DNA of 64,000 nt. It comes from Elusimicrobiota bacterium. GTDB lineage: Bacteria > Elusimicrobiota > Elusimicrobia > UBA1565 > UBA9628. The DNA is taken from contig JACRDT010000049.1 of NCBI GenBank assembly GCA_016212795.1, positions 27,945 to 91,944 of the forward strand, read 5' to 3'. Numbering within the stretch: position 1 is the first letter of the stretch; every line of letters begins with the position of its first letter. Positions 41,137-49,622 of the stretch are shown here, piece by piece. The notes under the pieces are model-generated. The model was given only the letters and a program-made list of their open reading frames with translations. It made no database searches and was not told the origin of the DNA. The position numbers were made by a program, and so were the translations under genes.

Positions 41137-43188
41137 TCGGCGGGATGCCGGCTTGGACGGCGGGCTGACGGGCCGGAGGTTCTTCGCCAGGAAGCGCCAC
41201 AGCCCCTCCACGATGGCTTGCGCGAGCTTGTCCTGGAAGCGGGGGTCCGTGATGAGCTTCTCCTGCTCCGGCAGCATGATGTAGGCGGATTCGATGAGCG
41301 CCGCCGGCATCTCCGTCATGCGGACCACGAGGTAGTCCCCGAAGCGGAAGCTCTCGCTGGGCAGCTGGATCTTGTCCCGGTAGGAGAGCAGGAGCTCGCG
41401 CGCCAGGTCGAAGCTCTGGGGGTGGTAGTAGTAGACCGAATAGCCCCGGGGCTTGTCCCTCGGGTCGACGCCGGGGGGGAGGGCGTTGAAGTGGAGGCTC
41501 AGGAACAGGTCGGCCTTGGCCTCGACGGCGAGCTCGGGGCGGCGCGAGAGCCCCACGACCTCTTCGGGCGTCCCTCGCGTCATGACGACCTCCGCCTTCT
41601 CTTCGAGGAGACGCTTCCTCACGCGCTGGGCCAGGGCGTAGTTGACGTCCTGTTCCCTGGTCATCAAGGGCCCGGTGCTCGCGGCGTCCGGGCCCGAATG
41701 GCCAGGGTCGAGCGCGATCGTCAGGCCCTCGAAGACCGTCTTGCGGCCCATCGAGGGGGGCCGCCGCAGCGTCAGGACGGTCCGGTCGGCGGCCCTTCTC
41801 AGGGCGTAGCCCCAGAGCTTCTCTCCTTCGGCGAGGGCGATGAGGACCGACGCTTTCTGGGCGTTCTCCTGCCGCCAGCGGATGTCGCGGACGAACGGAT
41901 CGTCCTCGTCGTAGACGACGTAGTTGACGTGCTCGCGGGTCTGGTAGAAGGAGACCTTGACGACGTCGTCGCCCTCCTGCGCGACGACGACCGGGATCGC
42001 GGCGTTCACGAGGAACTCGACGTCCGTCTGGGCGGGTCCGGAGCGGACGACGACCGTCTCGAGCTTCGCCGAGGGCGGCGGCGTCCCCTCGGGCAGGAGC
42101 TCGATGTACTTCTCTTCGATCCAGGCCTCCTCCGTGTCGGCCAGCCGTATCCTCCAGCGCAGGCCCTCCTTCGCGTCGAGCAGCAGGCGCGTCCCCTGCT
42201 GGAAGAAGTAGAGGTAGCCGTCGTCGGGGCCGGAGCGGGCCGGGGCGGCCTTGGCCTGGACCTGCGCCACGCGCCACCAGCGCGGGTCGGTCGTCAGCCG
42301 GCCGGGCGCCGTCGCCTTGGCCTTCCCGAACCCCGGGTGCTTGAACTGGAACTCGATCGGGCGGTCCTTGCCCATGTCCCCGGGAGCGACCCGGTACGCC
42401 CCGACGTAGTACCCGCCCCCCTTGAAGGTCTCCTTGAGGTTCTCGGCGTAGTAGACGCCCGACCCTGGCCCTTGGGCTTCGGCCATGGGGACGTCCTCGG
42501 CCAGGCCCTTGATGCGGAACCGCATCTTGCCGCCGGGGTTGGCCCAGGCCGCCACCTTGACCCAGTCGCCGCCCTTGAGCCAGAGGTCCGCCTCGGGCTG
42601 GACCGGGACGACCGCGGCTTTGCCGGGCGGCGGAGGGCCGGCGGGGGAGGAGACGAAGATGTCCCGCATCGACTCGACGAGGCCGCCCTCGGTCCTGAGC
42701 TCCAGCCTGATGGTGAAGGTCCCCGGATCGACGGGGATGGTCTTGAGGAACTGCCCGAGGTCGGTGAGCGGGGCGCTGAGGCCGTTGATGGTGAGGGTCC
42801 CGGTGGCCGGGTGGACGCTGCCGAAGACGAAGATGCGCCTGAGGCTGCCGACGCGCTCGTTGGGGGAAGGGTAGACCAGGCGGATCCCGGGAAGCGGCTC
42901 GACGGGGGCCGGCGTCGGGGCGGGCGCGGTCGAGGCCGGAGGCCGAGCGTCCCGGGGGCCCTCGGGGAGGGCGTCGGCGGCCCGGGGCGCGGTCGAGGCC
43001 GGAGGCCGAGCGTCCCGGGGGCCCTCGGGGAGGGCGTCGGCGGCCCGGGGCGCGGTCGAGGCCGAGACCGCCGGCGCCGCCAGCGGGGCCTTCCGCCCGC
43101 CGGGGGCCTGGCCGTCGTCCGAGTCGAGGTCGGTCGGGGCGGCGTGGAGCGCCACGACCAGGGCCGCGATGAGCACGAAGGGATTCAT
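41134..43188 (-). CDS. N-acetylmuramoyl-L-alanine amidase (Amidase_3), paralogue 1
   Basis: The 684-residue exported protein cuts the amide between MurNAc and the peptide stem of peptidoglycan. A short signal peptide is followed by a Pro/Ala-rich linker holding two exact 21-residue repeats (42924-43049). Then come three or more beta domains, including an SH3-like region, and the catalytic Amidase_3 domain (about 485-675). Zinc ligands and catalytic Glu are in LDPGHSG, LSLHFNA and LIESAYI. It is a paralogue of the 44969-47044 gene with the same domain order. It is the last gene of the GAF-PAS / hydrolase / amidase operon. Confidence 0.88.
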   Translation of the reverse strand: MNPFVLIAALVVALHAAPTDLDSDDGQAPGGRKAPLAAPAVSASTAPRAADALPEGPRDARPPASTAPRAADALPEGPRDARPPASTAPAPTPAPVEPLPGIRLVYPSPNERVGSLRRIFVFGSVHPATGTLTINGLSAPLTDLGQFLKTIPVDPGTFTIRLELRTEGGLVESMRDIFVSSPAGPPPPGKAAVVPVQPEADLWLKGGDWVKVAAWANPGGKMRFRIKGLAEDVPMAEAQGPGSGVYYAENLKETFKGGGYYVGAYRVAPGDMGKDRPIEFQFKHPGFGKAKATAPGRLTTDPRWWRVAQVQAKAAPARSGPDDGYLYFFQQGTRLLLDAKEGLRWRIRLADTEEAWIEEKYIELLPEGTPPPSAKLETVVVRSGPAQTDVEFLVNAAIPVVVAQEGDDVVKVSFYQTREHVNYVVYDEDDPFVRDIRWRQENAQKASVLIALAEGEKLWGYALRRAADRTVLTLRRPPSMGRKTVFEGLTIALDPGHSGPDAASTGPLMTREQDVNYALAQRVRKRLLEEKAEVVMTRGTPEEVVGLSRRPELAVEAKADLFLSLHFNALPPGVDPRDKPRGYSVYYYHPQSFDLARELLLSYRDKIQLPSESFRFGDYLVVRMTEMPAALIESAYIMLPEQEKLITDPRFQDKLAQAIVEGLWRFLAKNLRPVSPPSKPASRR
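42924..43063 (-). repeat. 63-bp tandem repeat in the amidase linker
   Basis: A 63-bp unit occurs twice exactly (42924-42986 and 42987-43049), with 14 more bases of a third. It encodes 21 residues each (STAPRAADALPEGPRDA plus RPPA). Such linkers vary by slippage and may differ between strains. Confidence 0.9.
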
Positions 43189-43192
43189 GGGA

Positions 43193-44029
43193 TCATTTCC
43201 CGGGGGCCGCGAGGGGCAGCGAGCGGAGGAACTTCCCGATGGCGTCGCCGTAAGGCAGGCCCGTTTCGAGGAACCCGTCGTTGTGGGTCCCCTGCATCTC
43301 GAAGAAGGTCTTGGGCTCGGGCGCGGCGGCGAAGAGGCGCCTGCCCATCTCGTAGGGCACGATGTCGTCCTGGACGCTGTGCATGACGAGGACCGGGCAG
43401 CGCACCCGGCCGATCTTGGAGAGGCTGTCGTAGCGGTTGCGGACGATCCAGCGGACCGGCAGGAACGGGAACAGGCGCGCGCCCATGTCCACCGCGGAGG
43501 TGAAGGAGCTGTCCAGGATCAATCCCGCGCACGGGCGGCGGAGGGCCATCTCGGCGGCGACGGCGCCGCCCAGGGACTCGCCGTAGAAGACGATGCGTTC
43601 CGGCGGCACGCGCTTCTCGCCCACGAGCCACGCGTAGGCCGCCTCGGCGTCCTCGTAGGTCCCCGCCTCGTCTGGCCGGCCGGTGCTCTTGCCGTACCCG
43701 CGATAGTCGTACATGAGGACCGAGGCGCCGGCCTGCCGGAACAGGAGGAGCTTGTCGAGCCTGTGGCTGACGTTGCCGCCGTTGCCATGGGAGACCAGGA
43801 GCACGGGGCCGGCGGGTCCGCCGGGCACGTACCAGCCGTGGATGGCCGGGCCGTCCTTGGCGCGGACCTGGAGCTCTTCGAACTTCAGGCGGAGGCTCCC
43901 GGGGTCCGTCTTGACCGCGCGGTCAGGGAAGTAGAGGTTGGCGCGTTCGAACCACCGGAGGGCCGGCCACAGCAGGGCGAGGGCCGCTGCGCCGTAGAGC
44001 GCCTGGTGGAGCGTGGGGTTGGAACTCAC
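43193..44029 (-). CDS. Alpha/beta hydrolase with N-terminal membrane anchor
   Basis: The 278-residue product has one hydrophobic segment (about 9-25), then an alpha/beta-hydrolase fold: oxyanion HGNGGN, nucleophile elbow GESLGG, Asp in VQDDIVP and His in GTHNDGF. It resembles the YfhR/BEM46 group. The substrate is unknown. It starts 6 bases after the GAF-PAS stop and ends 4 bases before the amidase start. Confidence 0.85.
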   Translation of the reverse strand: MSSNPTLHQALYGAAALALLWPALRWFERANLYFPDRAVKTDPGSLRLKFEELQVRAKDGPAIHGWYVPGGPAGPVLLVSHGNGGNVSHRLDKLLLFRQAGASVLMYDYRGYGKSTGRPDEAGTYEDAEAAYAWLVGEKRVPPERIVFYGESLGGAVAAEMALRRPCAGLILDSSFTSAVDMGARLFPFLPVRWIVRNRYDSLSKIGRVRCPVLVMHSVQDDIVPYEMGRRLFAAAPEPKTFFEMQGTHNDGFLETGLPYGDAIGKFLRSLPLAAPGK

Positions 44030-44035
44030 GGCCGC

Positions 44036-44917
44036 TCAGCCCTTGAACTGGGTGATGTCCTGGAAGGTGATGCCCGCGCCCGAGACGTTGCCCTCGGGGT
44101 CCTGGAGGAGGAGGGTGCTGTAGCCCAGGATGCGGTCCGCGCCGTCGTGCCGCCAGCGCATCTCCTGGCGCTTGACCGTGTGCCGGGTGCTGGCGGTCTT
44201 GACGAGGATCTCCGCCATCTCGGGGATGTGGTGGAGGACCTGGTGCGCCGGGAGGTTGAGCGGCAGGTCCGGGCTGATCGCGAGCATCTTCTTGGCGGCC
44301 GGGTTGACCAGGATGGTCCGGCCCTGGAGGTCCACGGCCAGGAAGCCTCCGCCCAGGTTCTGCAGGACGCTGGAATGGTAGGACGAGACCTTGCCGACCA
44401 TGGCCTCGTACCTGAGAGCCCTCAGGGTCAGCAGGGTCGCCTTGCACACGGCCTGGGCGAAGCGCATGTCGCCCTCGCTGAAGCAGCCGTCCCGCTTGTT
44501 GAGGAGCTCGATGACCCCCGTCAGGTCGAGCCGGTCCATCAGGGGGACGGCGAGGATGTTCTTGGTGGTGAACCCCGTGATCTCGTCGGCCTTGCTCAGG
44601 AACCGGGCGTCCTCGTAGGCGCTCTCGATGATGATGGCCTCGTGGTGCTTCGCGGCCCATCCGCAGACGCCCGTCCCGACCTCGATGGGGAGCCCCTGGA
44701 GCTTGTCGGACGCCACCCCGAGGGAATAGCGCGCGATGAGCCGGCGCTCCCGGTTCATGAACAGGAAATAGGTCGCCGCCTCGACGTCGAGGGCGACCGA
44801 GAGCTTCTCCAGCACCCTGCTCCAGACCCTCTCGTCGTCGGTCTCGTGCAGCTGAGAGAGGAACTCCAGGATGTCGTAGAACGCCCGGAGGTAGCCGCCG
44901 CTCAATGGGGACTTCAT
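44036..44917 (-). CDS. GAF-PAS sensor protein without kinase domain
   Basis: The 293-residue protein has a GAF domain (about 25-165; GTGVCGWAAKHHEAIII and VPLMDRLDLTGVIELLN) and a PAS domain (about 180-290; FLAVDLQGRTILVNPAAKKML). No histidine-kinase or cyclase part follows, so it must signal through a partner. It leads the operon with the hydrolase and amidase, which suggests control of cell-wall work. TAAAAT lies 8 bases before the ATG. Confidence 0.85.
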   Translation of the reverse strand: MKSPLSGGYLRAFYDILEFLSQLHETDDERVWSRVLEKLSVALDVEAATYFLFMNRERRLIARYSLGVASDKLQGLPIEVGTGVCGWAAKHHEAIIIESAYEDARFLSKADEITGFTTKNILAVPLMDRLDLTGVIELLNKRDGCFSEGDMRFAQAVCKATLLTLRALRYEAMVGKVSSYHSSVLQNLGGGFLAVDLQGRTILVNPAAKKMLAISPDLPLNLPAHQVLHHIPEMAEILVKTASTRHTVKRQEMRWRHDGADRILGYSTLLLQDPEGNVSGAGITFQDITQFKG

Positions 44918-44925
44918 ACGCTGCG

Positions 44926-44962
44926 ATTTTACTTCTTCTGCCCGTGGGCAAACAAATATAAT
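44926..44962. promoter_or_regulatory. Back-to-back promoters of the sensor operon and amidase 2
   Basis: On the plus strand TATAAT (44957-44962) lies 6 bases before the ATG at 44969. On the minus strand TTGTTT (44955-44950), 18 bases and TAAAAT (44931-44926) lie 8 bases before the ATG at 44917. Both transcripts would be leaderless, and the two promoters overlap, so they may compete. Confidence 0.6.
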
Positions 44963-44968
44963 CCCGTG

Positions 44969-47044
44969 ATGACCGTCGCCTCCCTCCTGCTGGCCGCCTC
45001 GCTGGCCCGGGCCGCGGCGGCCGGCGACCCGATCTCGGTCCGGTACCCCGAGGAGGGCGCCGCGCTGCCGGCCCTGTCGTCCGCCTGGGTCAACGGCTCG
45101 GTCAGCGACCCCAAGGCCGCCTTCAGGGTCAACGGCAGGCCCGTCCAGCCCTACCGCACCGGCGGGTTCCTGGCCTACGTGCCGGTGAGCACCGGGACTT
45201 TCTCGCTCCACTGCGAGTTGGACCTGCCGGGCGGGACCGCGAGCCTGATCCGGACCGTGAAGGTCGGCGTCGGCCCGGAGCCCCCGCCCGTCGGCGCGGC
45301 CCGCATCGAGGCGGCCAGCGGGGAGCCGGCCGCCGACCTCGAGGTCCACCCGGGCGACTGGCTCCAGCTGCAGTTCCGCGGCACCGCGGGGCACCGGGCG
45401 GAGTTCCAACTGGGAGGGCAGAAGAAGAGGCACCCCATGGCGGAGGCGGCGCCGGGCCTCTACCGGGCCGCGATGCGGGTCCACGCCGACGACGTCCCGT
45501 CGCCGTCCGTCGCGCGCTATTTCCTGTCGGACGCGGCGGGAGGCCATGCCGCGTCCGCGTCCGCCGGGCAGGTGGCCGTCGCGGCCGGGCCCCCGGCCAT
45601 CGTCGCCGTGAAGGGCGAGGAGCCCGTGAACGTCCGCGGCGGGCCGGGGGCCGGGTTCATGATGTTCCCGCCGGTGGGCACGCGCTTCGTGGCCGGCGGG
45701 CGCTCGGGCCGCCAGCTCAGGCTCGACCTCTCGCCGAACCTCGAGGGCTGGGTCGAGGCCTCCCAGGTCGAGGCCATGCCGGCCGGGACGCTCCCGCCGG
45801 CGGCGCGGCTCCACACCATCCGGACCGCCGCGGGGGAGGACGCCACCTCGGTGTTCCTGGGGCTGACGGAGAAGGTCCCGTTCATCGTCGAGCCGGGAGA
45901 GGACCTGGGCTCGCTCACGGTGCGGCTCTTCTACACCACGGGCGACACCGACTGGGTCGTGTACGATTCCTCGGCGGCGGACATCCGCGGGGTGCGCTGG
46001 CGGCAGGAGGCGACCCAGGTGGTGGCCGTGTCGGTGGCGCTGGCTCCAGGCCGCCGCGTGTGGGGCTACGGCGCGACCTGGGACGGCGGGGCTCTCAAGC
46101 TCGAGCTGCGCCATCCCCCGAGGCTGGCCCGTCAGGGCCCGCTCCTGGCCGGGCTCAGGGTGGTCCTCGACCCGGGGCATTCCCCCGGCTCGCCGGGCGC
46201 CGTGGGCCCGACGGGCGTGCTCGAGAGCGAGGTCAATTTCGCCATCGCCAAGCAGGTGGAGAAGCTGCTCGCCGCCGAAGGCGCCAGGCCCCGCCTGACG
46301 CGCCAGCAGGACGGCGAGGCGACCCTCGCCGCGCGGGCGCGCTTCGCGCGAGACGAGCGCGCGGACCTGTTCGTCAGCATCCACAACAACAACCTCAACG
46401 AGTCCGCCGACCCCTTCTCCAGCCCCCACGGCTATTCCGTCTTCTACTACCAGCCGCAGAGCCTGGAGCTGGCCATGAGCATCCACCGCGCCTTCCAGCG
46501 CTCCATCGGGCTGGCCGACGAGAGGCTGCGCTACGGCAACCTGTTCATGGCCAGGGTCGCGGAGATGCCGGCGGTGCTCGTCGAGAACGCCTACCTGACC
46601 TACCCGGAGCAGGAGCTTCTGCTGACCAAGCCGGCCTTCCAGCGGCGCTTGGCCGGCGCCATCGTGGAGGGGGTGCGCGATTTCCTGTCGGCCGAGCGGG
46701 CGAGGCAGGCCAAGGCGCCCAGGCCCCAGCCGGCGGCGCTGGCGCGGCCCGAGCCGGAGCTGGCTCCCGACCGCGAGCCCGCCGCTCCTCCCCCGGCTCG
46801 CGCCGCCGTCAAGAGGAGGCCGGCCAGGCAGCCGGCGCGGGGCAAGGCCAAGCCGGGGACGGCCGGGTCCAGGACCAGGCCGGCCGGCAAGGGCAGCGGC
46901 GCGGGCGCTCCCGGGAAGAAGCCGGCTCCGCGCGGCGCCGTCAAGCCCGCCAACGGCGTCCCCGAGACCGAACGGGAGTGGTCGGAGCTCGCCGAGCCCG
47001 AGAGCCCCTCCGGCGCGTCCGAGCCCGAGCCCAAGACCCGCTGA
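44969..47044 (+). CDS. N-acetylmuramoyl-L-alanine amidase (Amidase_3), paralogue 2 with basic tail
   Basis: The 691-residue exported protein has the same order as the 41134-43188 product: signal peptide, beta domains with an SH3-like segment (VNVRGGPGAGFMM), and Amidase_3 (about 394-570; LDPGHSPG, VSIHNNN, LVENAYL). It ends with a Lys/Arg/Pro/Ala-rich tail of about 115 residues that paralogue 1 lacks and that may bind anionic wall polymers or DNA. The two diverge from a shared promoter region. Confidence 0.88.
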   Translation: MTVASLLLAASLARAAAAGDPISVRYPEEGAALPALSSAWVNGSVSDPKAAFRVNGRPVQPYRTGGFLAYVPVSTGTFSLHCELDLPGGTASLIRTVKVGVGPEPPPVGAARIEAASGEPAADLEVHPGDWLQLQFRGTAGHRAEFQLGGQKKRHPMAEAAPGLYRAAMRVHADDVPSPSVARYFLSDAAGGHAASASAGQVAVAAGPPAIVAVKGEEPVNVRGGPGAGFMMFPPVGTRFVAGGRSGRQLRLDLSPNLEGWVEASQVEAMPAGTLPPAARLHTIRTAAGEDATSVFLGLTEKVPFIVEPGEDLGSLTVRLFYTTGDTDWVVYDSSAADIRGVRWRQEATQVVAVSVALAPGRRVWGYGATWDGGALKLELRHPPRLARQGPLLAGLRVVLDPGHSPGSPGAVGPTGVLESEVNFAIAKQVEKLLAAEGARPRLTRQQDGEATLAARARFARDERADLFVSIHNNNLNESADPFSSPHGYSVFYYQPQSLELAMSIHRAFQRSIGLADERLRYGNLFMARVAEMPAVLVENAYLTYPEQELLLTKPAFQRRLAGAIVEGVRDFLSAERARQAKAPRPQPAALARPEPELAPDREPAAPPPARAAVKRRPARQPARGKAKPGTAGSRTRPAGKGSGAGAPGKKPAPRGAVKPANGVPETEREWSELAEPESPSGASEPEPKTR

Positions 47045-47060
47045 CTTCCGGCCGACCGCT

Positions 47061-48380
47061 TCAGCGCGCTTCGAGGACCTTGCGCCAGACCTCGCGGCCC
47101 TGGAGCGCCAGGTAGGCCACCTTGCGGCCGTCCTTGCTGAACACCGGCTCCCAGACCCGGTCGAACTCCGGGCCGCGCGCCTCCCCGGCCACGATGAACT
47201 CCTTGAGTCCCTTGTCCTTTGAGTAAGGCCCGCTCGCCTTGTAGGCCACGGTCTTGCCGTCCGGGCTGAAGACCGGCCCCCAGACGTTCTCGAAGGCCGG
47301 GCCCTTGCGGCCGTCCACGACCAGGTAGTCGGAGCTGCCGTTGCGCGCCGTGTAGGCCAGGCGCTTCCCGTCGGGGCTGAAGACCTGCTGGGAGGCGTCG
47401 TCGAAGATCTCGCCCTCGACGCCGTCCGTCACGATGAACACGTTCCCCTCTCCGTGCGCCCGGTAGGCGACGCGCTTGCCGTCCGGGCTGAAGGCGGGCG
47501 GTGAGACATTTTTGCTGGTCCCCTCGGTGACGGGGATGGGGGAGGCGTCCTCGATATGCTCCTCAACGTAGTCGAACGCCGGGCCCTTCTTGTCCCCCAC
47601 GACCAGGAATTCCCGCTCCCCCGAGCGCGCCATGAAGGCCGTCTTGGTCCCGTCGGGACTCCAGGTCAGTCCCCAGACCCGGTCGAAGGCCTCGCCCCTC
47701 TTGCCCCGGACGATCACGGACTCCTTCCCGTCCTTTCCTTCGACGGCGTAGGCCGGGGTCCCCTTGGCCGGGCTCAGGGCGATCTCGTGGCTGTAGCCCG
47801 GCATCTCCTCCCTGACGGCGCCGGTCACGACGAACCAGCGTTCCCCCTGCCTGGCCTGGTAGAGCAGGACCCCGCCCGGCTTGAGGCTGAGGTCCGCGAC
47901 GCCGTCGAACTTCGGGCCGCGGCGGCCGTCGACCACCACGAATTCCTTGTTCCCGGCCCGCGCCTCGTAGGCAAGGAACTTGCCGTCCTGGCTGAAGGTC
48001 GGGAAGGAGACATAGTCGAAGTCGTCCCCTTTGCGGCCGTTGACGACCATGGACCAGGCCTTGCCCGAGCGCGCCGCGTAGGCCACTGTCTTGCCGTCCG
48101 GGCTGAGCTCGGGAAACCCGACCTCGTCGAACGCCGGGCCCTTCTTGTTCCCGGCGACCACCGACTCCTTGCCGCCGAGCTTGGTCGCGTAGGCGAAGAC
48201 GCCGTAGTCCGGGCTCGCCGTGAGCGACGAGTGGTTGAAGTCCCCGGTCAGGGTCGCCAACCGCGACTCGCGAAAGGAGACGCGCCGGGGTTCCGCCGAG
48301 GCGGCGGTCCCCGCCGCCAAGACCGCCGCCAGGGCCACGTTCAGGAAGCCTGAGGTCGGCAGTTCGTCGTTGGCCGTCAT
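47061..48380 (-). CDS. Exported beta-propeller protein with SPDGK-type repeats
   Basis: The 439-residue product has a signal peptide followed by about ten repeats of roughly 40 residues with the pattern FSPDGK-x-VAY-x-A-x10-VVDGRKGPAFD-x-V. Each would form a propeller blade. It is related to the PD40/WD40-like folds but the GRKGPxFD part is distinctive. The ATG at 48380 is chosen; a TATCAT at 48398-48393 would give a leader of about 6 nt. The function is unknown. Confidence 0.75.
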   Translation of the reverse strand: MTANDELPTSGFLNVALAAVLAAGTAASAEPRRVSFRESRLATLTGDFNHSSLTASPDYGVFAYATKLGGKESVVAGNKKGPAFDEVGFPELSPDGKTVAYAARSGKAWSMVVNGRKGDDFDYVSFPTFSQDGKFLAYEARAGNKEFVVVDGRRGPKFDGVADLSLKPGGVLLYQARQGERWFVVTGAVREEMPGYSHEIALSPAKGTPAYAVEGKDGKESVIVRGKRGEAFDRVWGLTWSPDGTKTAFMARSGEREFLVVGDKKGPAFDYVEEHIEDASPIPVTEGTSKNVSPPAFSPDGKRVAYRAHGEGNVFIVTDGVEGEIFDDASQQVFSPDGKRLAYTARNGSSDYLVVDGRKGPAFENVWGPVFSPDGKTVAYKASGPYSKDKGLKEFIVAGEARGPEFDRVWEPVFSKDGRKVAYLALQGREVWRKVLEAR

Positions 48381-48463
48381 AAAGGTAGGGGGATGATACA
48401 ATAATCGGCCCGCCGGCGCCGTTATGCATGGGGAAGGCGCAACGAAATGCAGGAGGGGGGATT

Positions 48464-49045
48464 ATGAGGAGAATGCTGTGCATCGCGGGGGCTGCGGGAT
48501 TGATCGCCGTCTTGGCCGGCGGGCCTGGCTGGGGGGCCGAGGAGAAGGACTCGGCAGGCAAGGACCAGTCCGTCCAGCAGTGCTCGAAGAGCCGGTTCGG
48601 CCGCCGGCTGGGGTTGACGGAGGACCAGGCCAAGAGGATGAAGGAATTCATGAAGGCCCGGCGGGAGGCCGTCAAGCCTCTGCGCGAGAAGCTCGGGGAA
48701 GAGAAGCGCGCCCTGCTCGAGTTGGTCCGCGACGACGCGAGCGAAAAGGACATCCAGGCGTCGTTGCGCCGGCTCAAGGACCTCCGGAAGTCCCTCGAGG
48801 CGGAGAACGAGCGGTTCGTAGGGAAGCTCGAGGCGCTGCTGACGCCCAGCCAGCAGGCCAAGATGCTGCTGGCCATGGGCCAGCGCAAGGCCCGCGGGGG
48901 CTCCGAGATGGGCGGCCGCGGCGACGGCGGGCGGCGCGGGATGCGCGGCGGGCGGAGCGGCCGGATGGGCGGGGGCCGCGGCTGGGGAGGCCGCCAGGCC
49001 GAAGGCTACGAGGGCCGCGGGGCCTGGCAGGGGGAAGGCGAATAG
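48464..49045 (+). CDS. Spy/CpxP-like periplasmic LTxxQ protein
   Basis: The 193-residue product has a signal peptide, then a helical domain with LGLTEDQAKRMKEF and LTPSQQAKMLL, the two LTxxQ motifs of Spy/CpxP-type chaperones. The last 50 residues are Gly/Arg-rich. It may be a stress chaperone or metal-linked regulator of the envelope. The ATG at 48464 has a strong AGGAGGGGGG site 3-4 bases upstream. Confidence 0.8.
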   Translation: MRRMLCIAGAAGLIAVLAGGPGWGAEEKDSAGKDQSVQQCSKSRFGRRLGLTEDQAKRMKEFMKARREAVKPLREKLGEEKRALLELVRDDASEKDIQASLRRLKDLRKSLEAENERFVGKLEALLTPSQQAKMLLAMGQRKARGGSEMGGRGDGGRRGMRGGRSGRMGGGRGWGGRQAEGYEGRGAWQGEGE

Positions 49046-49116
49046 GCCGGCCTTGTCCGGACAGTCGCGGGTGTCGGTCCGTGGCGCCGCGCAGGAAGCT
49101 CCTGCGCGGCGCCATG

Positions 49117-49554
49117 CTACCTGCCGATGTCCTCGTTCCAGAGCGCGGGGCGGGCCGCGATGAAGGCCCGCATGAGCCGGACGCAGTCCTCGTCGCCGAG
49201 GTCCACGACCTCCACGCCGTGCTCCCGCATGAACGCAGGGGCCCCCGGGAAGGTCTTGGACTCGCCCACCACGACCTTTTTGATCCCGAACTGGACCACC
49301 GCGCCCGAGCAGAGATAGCAGGGCATGAGGGTGGAGTAGAGCGTCGTGCCCGCGTAGGACCCGAGGCGCCCCGCCTTGCGCAGGCAGTCGATCTCGGCGT
49401 GGGTCATGGGGTCGTCGTCCTGCACCCGCCGGTTGCGGCCGCGGGCGACGACCCGCCCGTCCTTGACTAGCACGGAGCCGATCGGGATGCCTCCCTCCGA
49501 CAGGCCCTGGCGGGCCTCCTCGACGGCCGCTTGCAGGAAGGGGTCCTGGGTCAT
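49117..49554 (-). CDS. Cytosine-deaminase-like nucleobase deaminase (yeast FCY1-type)
   Basis: The 145-residue protein has the zinc motifs HAEID and PCYLC of the CDA superfamily. Beyond these, the order GGIPIGSVLV, TTLYSTLMPCYLCSGAVV, VVVGE and the C-terminal ARPALWNEDIGR closely follows fungal cytosine deaminase (ERPQDWFEDIGE) rather than TadA. It would convert cytosine to uracil in pyrimidine salvage. The ATG follows GGAGGAACACCC and a TACAAT box lies further upstream. Confidence 0.82.
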   Translation of the reverse strand: MTQDPFLQAAVEEARQGLSEGGIPIGSVLVKDGRVVARGRNRRVQDDDPMTHAEIDCLRKAGRLGSYAGTTLYSTLMPCYLCSGAVVQFGIKKVVVGESKTFPGAPAFMREHGVEVVDLGDEDCVRLMRAFIAARPALWNEDIGR

Positions 49555-49611
49555 GGGTGTTCCTCCGATGCCACGATTGTACGAAAATGCTCGGCCCGGT
49601 GAGCCATGTAG

Positions 49612-49617
49612 TATCAT
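49612..49617 (+). promoter_or_regulatory. -10 box, predicted leaderless start of the GT-C gene
   Basis: TATCAT lies 5 bases before the ATG at 49623. No Shine-Dalgarno sequence is present. Confidence 0.5.
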
Positions 49618-49622
49618 TGCCT

